Shown: piece by piece, positions 1-11,298 of the stretch
How positions within the stretch are numbered: position 1 is the first letter of the stretch
Layout: the number at the start of each line of letters is the position of its first letter
Assembly: GCF_958295425.1 (NCBI RefSeq)
Contig: NC_081145.1
Span: 186,001-250,000, forward strand
Direction of reading: 5' to 3'
Length of the DNA stretch: 64,000 nucleotides
Source: Solea solea
Lineage: Eukaryota; Chordata; Actinopteri; Pleuronectiformes; Soleidae
Position numbers and translations under genes: made by a program
The notes under the pieces: model-generated
The model's database searches: none
The model's input: the letters and a program-made list of their open reading frames with translations, nothing else
What the model was told of the DNA's origin: nothing

Positions 1-1050
1 CATTGCAAAATCAAACACTGAAGGTATATAACTATATCTTATAAGATGTTACATTTATTTGTGAGGTTTATGTTATGGGACAGTAGAAAAATGAAATAAA
101 ATCAGAAAACAGCCGTATCCCTGCTGAATGCACACAAAAACAGAGACAAATAGAAAAACACATCCAAACAGTGAAATGATTGCAAAATCAAAGACTGAAG
201 GTATATAACTATATCTTATAAGATTTTAACTTTATTTGTGAGGTTTATGTTATGGGACAGTAGAAAAATGAAAAAAATTGCGAAAACAGCCGTATCCCTG
301 CTGAATGCGCACAAAAACAGACACAAATAGAAAAACACATCCAAACAGTAAAATCATTATAAATTCAAACACTGAGGGTACATCAATATACCTTATAAGA
401 TGTTAACTTCATATTATAGGACAGTAGAAAAAAGATTAAAATACCCTCGATCAGCCTTAGTCCCTGATACACATACGGAAAAATCAGACTCCTGGCTTAA
501 TGCCTTTAGGAATTATTACAAAAAACACACCTAAACGGCTGACCTTTGACCTTTCCGAAGGTTACACAGGTCTGAAACTCGGCACCCTAGATTAGCCTTA
601 GTCCCTGATACACATACGGAAAAATCAGACTCCTGGCTCAATGCCTTTAGGAATTATTACAAAAAACACACCCGAACGGCTGACCTTTGACCTTTCCAAA
701 GGTTGCACGGGTCTGAAACTCGGCACCCTGGATCAGCCAGGAGTCCCTGATACACATACGGAGAAATCAGCATCCGGGCTCATTGCCTTTAGGAATTATT
801 GAAGAAAAGACAGTTTCCCACCTTTCTTACGTTTGAATTTTACAGACTGTGTTTTTGGCAGTTTTTTTTGGCCAGGGGGAAAAAAGCCCAAAGTCCTGTG
901 TCCAAAAACTGAAAATCAGGTCATGTCAGACTCTATACAGTCTTAGACTCTTTGGCCAGAGTGGAAGTTTTGGAGGAACTACATTTCTACAGGTCGCAGG
1001 AGTGTGAATATTTCATATGTCGTTTGGGGTCCCAAGACGAGCGGAACGAC
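1..1050 (+). repeat. Composite satellite unit 1 (R1A-R2-R3)
   Basis: First of 17 composite units, cut on the left by the window. R1A (1-452) is a ~177-bp monomer recognised by 'tttgtgaggtttatgttatg'. R2 (453-734, two monomers) is a 141-bp monomer recognised by 'aatgcctttaggaattatta'. R3 (735-1,050) is a single-copy block. It starts as a diverged R2 monomer ('ggagaaatcagcatccgggc'), then has unrelated sequence and ends with 'gtcgtttggggtcccaagac'. The R1A-to-R2 switch lies in 'ataccctcgatcagcctta' and recurs identically in later units. Positions 1 to about 1,970 reappear almost base for base 5,628 bp further on. Confidence 0.9.
540..552 (-). promoter_or_regulatory. Example of the DR1 nuclear-receptor motif in R2
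   Basis: The plus strand reads TGACCTTTGACCT, so the minus strand is AGGTCAAAGGTCA, the textbook DR1 site bound by PPAR/RXR, HNF4 and COUP-TF. The next perfect copy is at 681-693. By eye about forty perfect copies lie in R2 monomers across the window. The other main R2 type has TGACCATTGACCT, a DR1 with one half-site mismatch. Binding is inferred, not shown. Confidence 0.55.
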
Positions 1051-2985
1051 GAGGGTACATTAGTATATCTTATAAGATGTTAACTTTATTTGTGAGGTTT
1101 ATGTTATGGGACAGTAGAAAATGAAAAAAAATCAGAAAACAGTCGTATTCCAGCTGAATGCGCACAAAAACAGACACAAATAGAAAAACACATCCAAACA
1201 GTGAAATCATTGCAAAATCAAACACTGAGGGTACCGAAGAATATCTTATAAGATGTTAACTTTATTTGTGAGGTTTATGTTATGGGACAGTAGAAAAATG
1301 AAAAAAAAAATCAGAAAACAGTCGTATTCCAGCTTACTGCACACAAAAACAGACAAAAATAGAAAAACACATTCAAACAGTGAAATCATTGCAAAATCAA
1401 ACACTGAAGGTATATAACTATATCTTATAAGATGTTACATTTATTTGTGAGGTTTATGTTATGGGACAGTAGAAAAATGAAAAAAAATCAGAAAACAGCC
1501 GTATCCCTGCTGAATGCACACAAAAACAGAGACAAATAGAAAAACACATCCAAACAGTGAAATGATTGCAAAATCAAACACTGAAGGTATATAACTATAT
1601 CTTATAAGATTTTAACTTTATTTGTGAGGTTTATGTTATGGGACAGTAGAAAAATGAAAAAATTGCGAAAACAGCCGTATCCCTGCTGAATGCGCACAAA
1701 AACAGACACAAATAGAAAAACACATCCAAACAGTAAAATCATTATAAATTCAAACACTGAGGGTACATCAATATACCTTATAAGATGTTAACTTCATATT
1801 ATAGGACAGTAGAAAAAAGATTAAAATACCCTCGATCAGCCTTAGTCCCTGATACACATACGGAAAAATCAGACTCCTGGCTTAATGCCTTTAGGAATTA
1901 TTACAAAAAACACACCTAAACGGCTGACCTTTGACCTTTCCGAAGGTTACACAGGTCTGAAACTCGGCACCCTAGATTAGCCTTAGTCCCTGATACACAT
2001 ACGGAAAAATCAGACTCCTGGCTCAATGCCTTTAGGAATTATTACAAAAAATACACCCGAACGGCTGACCATTGACCTTTCCGAAGGTTGCACAGGTCTG
2101 AAACTCGGCACCCTGGATCAGCCTTAGTCCCTGATACACACACGGAAAAATCAGACTCCTGGCTCAATGCCTTTAGGAATTATTACAAAAAACACACCCG
2201 AACGGCTGACCTTTGACCTTTCCAAAGGTTGCACGGGTCTGAAACTCGGCACCCTGGATAAGCCTTAGTCCCTGATACACATACGGAAAATTCAGACTCC
2301 TGACTCAATGCCTTTAGGAATTATTACAAAAAACACACCACAGCGGCTGACCTTTGACCTTTCCAAAGGTTGCACGGGTCTGAAACTCGGCACCCTGGAT
2401 CAGCCTTAGTCCCTGATACACATACGGAAAAATCAGACTCCTGGCTCAATGCCTTTAGGAATTATTACAAAAAACACACCCGAACGGCTGACCATTGACC
2501 TTTTCTGAAAGTTGCACAGGTCTGAAACTCGGCAACCGGGATAAGCCTTAGTCCCTGATACACATATGGAAAAATCAGACTCCTGACTCAATGCCTTTAG
2601 GAATTATTACAAAAAACACACCACAGCGGCTGACCTTTGACCTTTCCAAAGGTTGCACGGGTCTGAAACTCGGCACCCTGGATCAGCCAGGAGTCCCTGA
2701 TACACATACGGAGAAATCAGCATCCGGGCTCATTGCCTTTAGGAATTATTGAAGAAAAGACAGTTTCCCACCTTTCTTACATTTGAATTTTACAGACTGT
2801 GTTTTTGGCAGTTTTTTTTGGCCAGGGGGAAAAAAGCCCACAGTCCTGTGTCCAAAAACTGAAGACTCTATACAGTCTTAGACTCTTTGGCCAGAGTGGA
2901 AGTTTTGGAGGAACTACATTTCTACAGGTCGCAGGAGTGTGAATATTTCATATGTCGTTTGGGGTCCCAAGACGAGCGGAACGAC
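1051..2985 (+). repeat. Composite satellite unit 2
   Basis: R1A 1,051-1,837 (about 4.4 monomers), R2 1,838-2,694 (six monomers), R3 2,695-2,985. This R3 is a short subtype that lacks the 'aaatcaggtcatgtc' stretch found in units 1 and 3. Confidence 0.9.
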
Positions 2986-5293
2986 GAGGGTACATTAGTA
3001 TATCTTATAAGATGTTAACTTTATTTGTGAGGTTTATGTTATGGGACAGTAGAAAAATGAAAAAAAATCAGAAAACAGTCGTATTCCAGCTGAATGCGCA
3101 CAAAAACAGACAAAAATAGAAAAACACATTCAAACAGTGAAATCATTGCAAAATCAAACACTGAAGGTATATAACTATATCTTATAAGATGTTAACTTTA
3201 TTTGTGAGGTTTATGTTATGGGACAGTTAAAAAATGAAAAAAAATCAGAAAACAGTCGTATTCCAGCTGAATGCGCACAAAAACAGACAAAAATAGAAAA
3301 ACACATTCAAACAGTGAGATCATTGCAAAATCAAACACTGAAGGTATATAACTATATCTTATGAGATGTTAACTTTATTTGTGAGGTTTATGTTATGGGA
3401 CAATAAAAAAATGAAAAAACATCAGAAAACAGCCGTATCCCTGCTGAATGTACACAAAAACAGAGACAAATAGAAAAACACATCCAAACAGTGAAATCAT
3501 TGCAAAATCAAACACTGAGGGTACCGAAGAATATCTTATAAGATGTTAACTTTATTTGTGAGGTTTATGTTATGGGACAGTAGAAAAATGAAAAAAAAAA
3601 TCAGAAAACAGTCGTATTCCAGCTTACTGCACACAAAAACAGACAAAAATAGTAAAACACATTCAAACAGTGAAATCATTGCAAAATCAAACACTGAAGG
3701 TATATAACTATATCTTATAAGATGTTACATTTATTTGTGAGGTTTATGTTATGGGACAGTAGAAAAATGAAAAAAAAAATCAGAAAACAGTCGTATTCCA
3801 GCTTACTGCACACAAAAACAGAGACAAATAGAAAAACACATCCAAACAGTGAAATGATTGCAAAATCAAACACTGAAGGTATATAACTATATCTTATAAG
3901 ATTTTAACTTTATTTGTGAGGTTTATGTTATGGGACAGTAGAAAAATGAAAAAAATTGCGAAAACAGCCGTATCCCTGCTGAATGCGCACAAAAACAGAC
4001 ACAAATAGAAAAACACATCCAAACAGTAAAATCATTATAAATTCAAACACTGAGGGTACATCAATATACCTTATAAGATGTTAACTTCATATTATAGGAC
4101 AGTAGAAAAAAGATTAAAATACCCTCGATCAGCCTTAGTCCCTGATACACATACGGAAAAATCAGACTCCTGGCTTAATGCCTTTAGGAATTATTACAAA
4201 AAACACACCTAAACGGCTGACCTTTGACCTTTCCGAAGGTTACACAGGTCTGAAACTCGGCACCCTAGATTAGCCGTAGTCCCTGATACACATACGGAAA
4301 AATCAGACTCCTGGCTCAATGCCTTTAGGAATTATTACAAAAAATACACCCGAACGGCTGACCATTGACCTTTCCGAAGGTTGCACAGGTCTGAAACACG
4401 GCACCCTGGATCAGCCTTAGTCCCTGATACACACACGGAAAAATCAGACTCCTGGCTCAATGCCTTTAGGAATTATTACAAAAAACACACCCGAACGGCT
4501 GACCTTTGACCTTTCCAAAGGTTGCACGGGTCTGAAACTCGTTACCCTGGATAATCCTTAGTCCCTGATACACATACGGAAAAATCAGACTCCTGGCTCA
4601 ATGCCTTTAGGAATTATTACAAAAAACACACCCGAACGGCTGACCTTTGACCTTTCCAAAGCTTGCACGGGTCTGAAACTCGGCACCCTGGATTAGCCTT
4701 AGTCCCTGATACACATACGGAAAAATCAGACTCCTGGCTTAATGCCTTTAGGAATTATTACAAAAAACACACCCGAACGGCTGACCATTGACCTTTTCCA
4801 AAAGTTGCACAGGTCTGAAACTCGGCAACCGGGATAAGCCTTAGTCCCTGATACACATACGGAAAAATCAGACTCCTGACTCAATGCCTTTAGGAATTAT
4901 TACAAAAAACACACCACAGCGGCTGACCTTTGACCTTTCCAAAGGTTGCACGGGTCTGAAACTCGGCACCCTGGATCAGCCAGGAGTCCCTGATACACAT
5001 ACGGAGAAATCAGCATCCGGGCTCATTGCCTTTAGGAATTATTGAAGAAAAGACAGTTTCCCACCTTTCTTACATTTGAATTTTACAGACTGTGTTTTTG
5101 GCAGTTTTTTTTGGCCAGGGGGAAAAAAGCCCAAAGTCCTGTGTCCAAAAACTGAAAATCAGGTCATGTCAGACTCTATACAGTCTTAGACTCTTTGGCC
5201 GGAGTGGAAGTTTTGGAGGAACTACATTTCTACAGGTCGCAGGAGTGTGAATATTTCATATGTCGTTTGGGGTCCCAAGACGAGCGGAACGAC
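2986..5293 (+). repeat. Composite satellite unit 3 (longest on the left)
   Basis: R1A 2,986-4,130 (about 6.5 monomers), R2 4,131-4,977 (six monomers), R3 4,978-5,293 (long subtype). Its R2 block has the same length (847 bp) as unit 13. It also shares the private variant 'ccaaagcttgcacggg' (near 4,655 and 35,315), which marks the two as paralogous units across the large duplication. Confidence 0.9.
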
Positions 5294-6678
5294 GAGGGTA
5301 CATTAGTATATCTTATAAGATGTTAACTTTATTTGTGAGGTTTATGTTATGGGACAGTAGAAAATGAAAAAAAATCAGAAAACAGTCGTATTCCAGCTGA
5401 ATGCGCACAAAAACAGACACAAATAGAAAAACACATCCAAACAGTGAAATCATTGCAAAATCAAACACTGAGGGTACCGAAGAATATCTTATAAGATGTT
5501 AACTTTATTTGTGAGGTTTATGTTATGGGACAGTAGAAAAATGAAAAAAAAATCAGAAAACAGTCGTATTCCAGCTTACTGCACACAAAAACAGACAAAA
5601 ATAGAAAAACACATTCAAACAGTGAAATCATTGCAAAATCAAACACTGAAGGTATATAACTATATCTTATAAGATGTTACATTTATTTGTGAGGTTTATG
5701 TTATGGGACAGTAGAAAAATGAAATAAAATCAGAAAACAGCCGTATCCCTGCTGAATGCACACAAAAACAGAGACAAATAGAAAAACACATCCAAACAGT
5801 GAAATGATTGCAAAATCAAAGACTGAAGGTATATAACTATATCTTATAAGATTTTAACTTTATTTGTGAGGTTTATGTTATGGGACAGTAGAAAAATGAA
5901 AAAAATTGCGAAAACAGCCGTATCCCTGCTGAATGCGCACAAAAACAGACACAAATAGAAAAACACATCCAAACAGTAAAATCATTATAAATTCAAACAC
6001 TGAGGGTACATCAATATACCTTATAAGATGTTAACTTCATATTATAGGACAGTAGAAAAAAGATTAAAATACCCTCGATCAGCCTTAGTCCCTGATACAC
6101 ATACGGAAAAATCAGACTCCTGGCTTAATGCCTTTAGGAATTATTACAAAAAACACACCTAAACGGCTGACCTTTGACCTTTCCGAAGGTTACACAGGTC
6201 TGAAACTCGGCACCCTAGATTAGCCTTAGTCCCTGATACACATACGGAAAAATCAGACTCCTGGCTCAATGCCTTTAGGAATTATTACAAAAAACACACC
6301 CGAACGGCTGACCTTTGACCTTTCCAAAGGTTGCACGGGTCTGAAACTCGGCACCCTGGATCAGCCAGGAGTCCCTGATACACATACGGAGAAATCAGCA
6401 TCCGGGCTCATTGCCTTTAGGAATTATTGAAGAAAAGACAGTTTCCCACCTTTCTTACGTTTGAATTTTACAGACTGTGTTTTTGGCAGTTTTTTTTGGC
6501 CAGGGGGAAAAAAGCCCAAAGTCCTGTGTCCAAAAACTGAAAATCCGGTCATGTCAGACTCTATACAGTCTTAGACTCTTTGGCCAGAGTGGAAGTTTTG
6601 GAGGAACTACATTTCTACAGGTCGCAGGAGTGTGAATATTTCATATGTCGTTTGGGGTCCCAAGACGAGCGGAACGAC
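5294..6678 (+). repeat. Composite satellite unit 4
   Basis: R1A 5,294-6,080, R2 6,081-6,362 (two monomers), R3 6,363-6,678. From about 5,629 it repeats the start of the window, including the private 'aaatgaaataaaatcag' R1A variant and 'caaagactgaagg'. Confidence 0.9.
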
Positions 6679-8330
6679 GAGGGTACATTAGTATATCTTA
6701 TAAGATGTTAACTTTATTTGTGAGGTTTATGTTATGGGACAGTAGAAAATGAAAAAAAATCAGAAAACAGTCGTATTCCAGCTGAATGCGCACAAAAACA
6801 GACACAAATAGAAAAACACATCCAAACAGTGAAATCATTGCAAAATCAAACACTGAGGGTACCGAAGAATATCTTATAAGATGTTAACTTTATTTGTGAG
6901 GTTTATGTTATGGGACAGTAGAAAAATGAAAAAAAAAATCAGAAAACAGTCGTATTCCAGCTTACTGCACACAAAAACAGACAAAAATAGAAAAACACAT
7001 TCAAACAGTGAAATCATTGCAAAATCAAACACTGAAGGTATATAACTATATCTTATAAGATGTTACATTTATTTGTGAGGTTTATGTTATGGGACAGTAG
7101 AAAAATGAAAAAAAATCAGAAAACAGCCGTATCCCTGCTGAATGCACACAAAAACAGAGACAAATAGAAAAACACATCCAAACAGTGAAATGATTGCAAA
7201 ATCAAACACTGAAGGTATATAACTATATCTTATAAGATTTTAACTTTATTTGTGAGGTTTATGTTATGGGACAGTAGAAAAATGAAAAAATTGCGAAAAC
7301 AGCCGTATCCCTGCTGAATGCGCACAAAAACAGACACAAATAGAAAAACACATCCAAACAGTAAAATCATTATAAATTCAAACACTGAGGGTACATCAAT
7401 ATACCTTATAAGATGTTAACTTCATATTATAGGACAGTAGAAAAAAGATTAAAATACCCTCGATCAGCCTTAGTCCCTGATACACATACGGAAAAATCAG
7501 ACTCCTGGCTTAATGCCTTTAGGAATTATTACAAAAAACACACCTAAACGGCTGACCTTTGACCTTTCCGAAGGTTACACAGGTCTGAAACTCGGCACCC
7601 TAGATTAGCCTTAGTCCCTGATACACATACGGAAAAATCAGACTCCTGGCTCAATGCCTTTAGGAATTATTACAAAAAATACACCCGAACGGCTGACCAT
7701 TGACCTTTCCGAAGGTTGCACAGGTCTGAAACTCGGCACCCTGGATCAGCCTTAGTCCCTGATACACACACGGAAAAATCAGACTCCTGGCTCAATGCCT
7801 TTAGGAATTATTACAAAAAACACACCCGAAAGGCTGACCTTTGACCTTTCCAAAGGTTGCACGGGTCTGAAACTCGGCACCCTGGATAAGCCTTAGTCCC
7901 TGATACACATACGGAAAATTCAGACTCCTGACTCAATGCCTTTAGGAATTATTACAAAAAACACACCACAGCGGCTGACCTTTGACCTTTCCAAAGGTTG
8001 CACGGGTCTGAAACTCGGCACCCTGGATCAGCCAGGAGTCCCTGATACACATACGGAGAAATCAGCATCCGGGCTCATTGCCTTTAGGAATTATTGAAGA
8101 AAAGACAGTTTCCCACCTTTCTTACATTTGAATTTTACAGACTGTGTTTTTGGCAGTTTTTTTTGGCCAGGGGGAAAAAAGCCCACAGTCCTGTGTCCAA
8201 AAACTGAAGACTCTATACAGTCTTAGACTCTTTGGCCAGAGTGGAAGTTTTGGAGGAACTACATTTCTACAGGTCGCAGGAGTGTGAATATTTCATATGT
8301 CGTTTGGGGTCCCAAGACGAGCGGAACGAC
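6679..8330 (+). repeat. Composite satellite unit 5
   Basis: R1A 6,679-7,464, R2 7,465-8,029 (four monomers), R3 8,030-8,330 (short subtype). It matches unit 2 closely, except that two R2 monomers (282 bp) present in unit 2 are missing here. Confidence 0.9.
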
Positions 8331-9535
8331 GAGGGTACATTAGTATATCTTATAAGATGTTAACTTTATTTGTGAGGTTTATGTTATGGGACAGTAGAAA
8401 AATGAAAAAAAATCAGAAAACAGTCGTATTCCAGCTGAATGCGCACAAAAACAGACAAAAATAGAAAAACACATTCAAACAGTGAAATCATTGCAAAATC
8501 AAACACTGAAGGTATATAACTATATCTTATAAGATGTTAACTTTATTTGTGAGGTTTATGTTATGGGACAGTTAAAAAATGAAAAAAAATCAGAAAACAG
8601 TCGTATTCCAGCTGAATGCGCACAAAAACAGACAAAAATAGAAAAACACATTCAAACAGTGAGATCATTGCAAAATCAAACACTGAAGGTATATAACTAT
8701 ATCTTATGAGATGTTAACTTTATTTGTGAGGTTTATGTTATGGGACAATAAAAAAATGAAAAAACATCAGAAAACAGCCGTTTCCCTGCTGAATGTACAC
8801 AAAAACAGAGACAAATAGAAAAACACATCCAAACAGTGAAATCATTATAAATTCAAACACTGAGGGTACATCAATATACCTTATAAGATGTTAACTTCAT
8901 ATTATAGGACAGTAGAAAAAAGATTAAAATACCCTCGATCAGCCTTAGTCCCTGATACACATACGGAAAAATCAGACTCCTGGCTTAATGCATTTAGGAA
9001 TTATTACAAAAAACACACCTAAACGGCTGACCTTTGACCTTTCCGAAGGTTACACAGGTCTGAAACTCGGCACCCTAGATTAGCCTTAGTCCCTGATACA
9101 CATACGGAAAAATCAGACTCCTGGCTCGATGCCTTTAGGAATTATTACAAAAAACACACCCGAACGGCTGACCTTTGACCTTTCCAAAGGTTGCACGGGT
9201 CTGAAACTCGGCACCCTGGATCAGCCAGGAGTCCCTGATACACATACGGAGAAATCAGCATCCAGGCTCATTGCCTTTAGGAATTATTGAAGAAAAGACA
9301 GTTTCCCACCTTTCTTACGTTTGAATTTTACAGACTGTGTTTTTGGCAGTATTTGGCCCGGGGGAAAAAAGCCCAAAGTCCTGTGTCCAAAAACTGAAAA
9401 TCAGGTCATGTCAGACTCTATACAGTCTTAGACTCTTTGGCCAGAGTGGAAGTTTTGGAGGGACTACATTTCTACAGGTCGCAGGAGTGTGAATATTTCA
9501 TATGTCGTTTGGGGTCCCAAGACGAGCGGAACGAC
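8331..9535 (+). repeat. Composite satellite unit 6
   Basis: R1A 8,331-8,940 (about 3.4 monomers), R2 8,941-9,222 (two monomers), R3 9,223-9,535. R3 carries the private variant 'ggcagtatttggcccggggg', which recurs only in unit 14 (near 36,811). This shows that unit 6 corresponds to unit 14 of the right-hand copy. Confidence 0.9.
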
Positions 9536-11298
9536 GAGGGTACATTAGTATATCTTATAAGATGTTAACTTTATTTGTGAGGTTTATGTTATGGGACAGT
9601 AGAAAATGAAAAAAAATCAGAAAACAGTCGTATTCCAGCTGAATGCGCACAAAAACAGACACAAATAGAAAAACACATCCAAACAGTGAAATCATTGCAA
9701 AATCAAACACTGAGGGTACCGAAGAATATCTTATAAGATGTTAACTTTATTTGTGAGGTTTATGTTATGGGACAGTAGAAAAATGAAAAAAAAATCAGAA
9801 AACAGTCGTATTCCAGCTGAATGCGCACAAAAACAGACAAAAATAGAAAAACACATTCAAACAGTGAAATCATTGCAAAATCAAACACTGAAGGTATATA
9901 ACTATATCTTATAAGATTTTAACTTTATTTGTGAGGTTTATGTTATGGGACAGTAGAAAATGAAAAAAATTGCGAAAACAGCCGTTTTCCTTCTGAATGC
10001 GCACAAAAACAGACACAAATAGAAAAACACATCCAAACAGTGAAATCATTATAAATTTAAACACTGAGGGTACATCAATATACCTTATAAGATGTTAACT
10101 TCATATTATAGGACAGTAGAAAAAAGATTAAAATACCCTCGATCAGCCTTAGTCCCTGATACACATACGGAAAAATCAGACTCCTGGCTTAATGCCTTTA
10201 GGAATTATTACAAAAAACACACCCAAATGGCTGACCTTTGACCTTTCCGAAGGTTGCACAGGCCTGAAACTCTGCACCCGGGATAAGCCTAAATCCCTGA
10301 TACACATACGGAAAAATCAGACTCCTGGCTCAATGCCTTTAGGAATTATTACAAAAAACACACCCGAACGGCTGACCATTGACCTTTCCGAAGGTTGCAC
10401 AGGTCTGAAACTCGGCAACCGGGATAAGCTTTAGTCCCTGATACACATACGGAGAAAACAGACTCCTGACTCAATGCCTTTAGGAATTATTACAAAAAAC
10501 ACACCCGAACGGCTGACCATTGACCTTTCCGAAGGTTACACAGGTCTGAAACTCTGCATCCGGGATAAGCCTAAATCCCTGATACACATACGGAAAAATC
10601 AGACTCCTGGCTCAATGCCTTTAGGAATTATTACAAAAAACACACCTGAACGGCTGACCATTGACCTTTCCGAAGGTTGCACAGGTCTGAAACTCTGCAC
10701 CGGGGATAAGCCTAAATCCCTGATACACATACGGAAAAATCAGACTCCTGGCTCAATGCCTTTAGGAATTATTACAAAAAACACACCCGAACGGCTGACC
10801 ATTGACCTTTCCGAAGGTTGCACAGGTCTGAAACGCGGCACCCTAGATCAGCCTTAGTCCCTGATACACATACGGAAAAATCAGACTCCTGGCTTAAGGC
10901 CTTTAGGAATTATTACAAAAAACACACCCGAACGGCTGACCTATGACCTTTCCAAAGGTTGCACGGGTCTGAAACTTGGCACCCTGGATAAGCCTTAGTC
11001 CCTGATACAGATACGGAAAAATCAGACCACTGGCTGAATGCCTTTAGGAATTATTACAAAAAACACATCCGAACGGCTGACCATTGACCTTTCCGAAGGT
11101 TGCACAGTTCTGAAACTCTGCACCGGGGATAAGCCTAAATCCCTGATACACATACGGAAAGATCAGACTCCTGACTCAATGCCTTTAGGAATTATTACAA
11201 AAAACACACCGGAACGGCTGACCATTGACCTTTCCGAAGGTTGCACAGGCCTGAAACTCTGCACCCGGGATAAGCCTAAGTCCCTGATACACATTCCC
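9536..11298 (+). repeat. Composite satellite unit 7, part before the LINE
   Basis: R1A 9,536-10,143, then about eight R2 monomers 10,144-11,298 that run into the truncated LINE. Many monomers here belong to the 'open' R2 subfamily, in which 'gccttagtccc' has become 'gcctaaatccc'. That removes the in-frame TAG, so 10,192-10,434, 10,474-10,857 and 11,038-11,301 read open on the plus strand as tandem 47-residue repeats. These are satellite reading frames and not a recognised gene. The last monomer stops inside 'ctgatacacat'. Confidence 0.88.

Noticed and set aside
453..734. CRISPR-like array in the R2 repeats
   Set aside because: Monomers are directly tandem with no variable spacers, and the context is eukaryotic.
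950..1010. Pol III internal promoter in R3 ('tggccagagtgg' as box A)
   Set aside because: The spacing is off by one base, and no box B (GGTTCGANNCC) follows.
4500..4560. CENP-B box in R1, R2 or R3
   Set aside because: No TTCG-N4-A-NN-CGGG spacing is met. The closest ('ctcggcaaccggga' in R2) has the wrong spacing.
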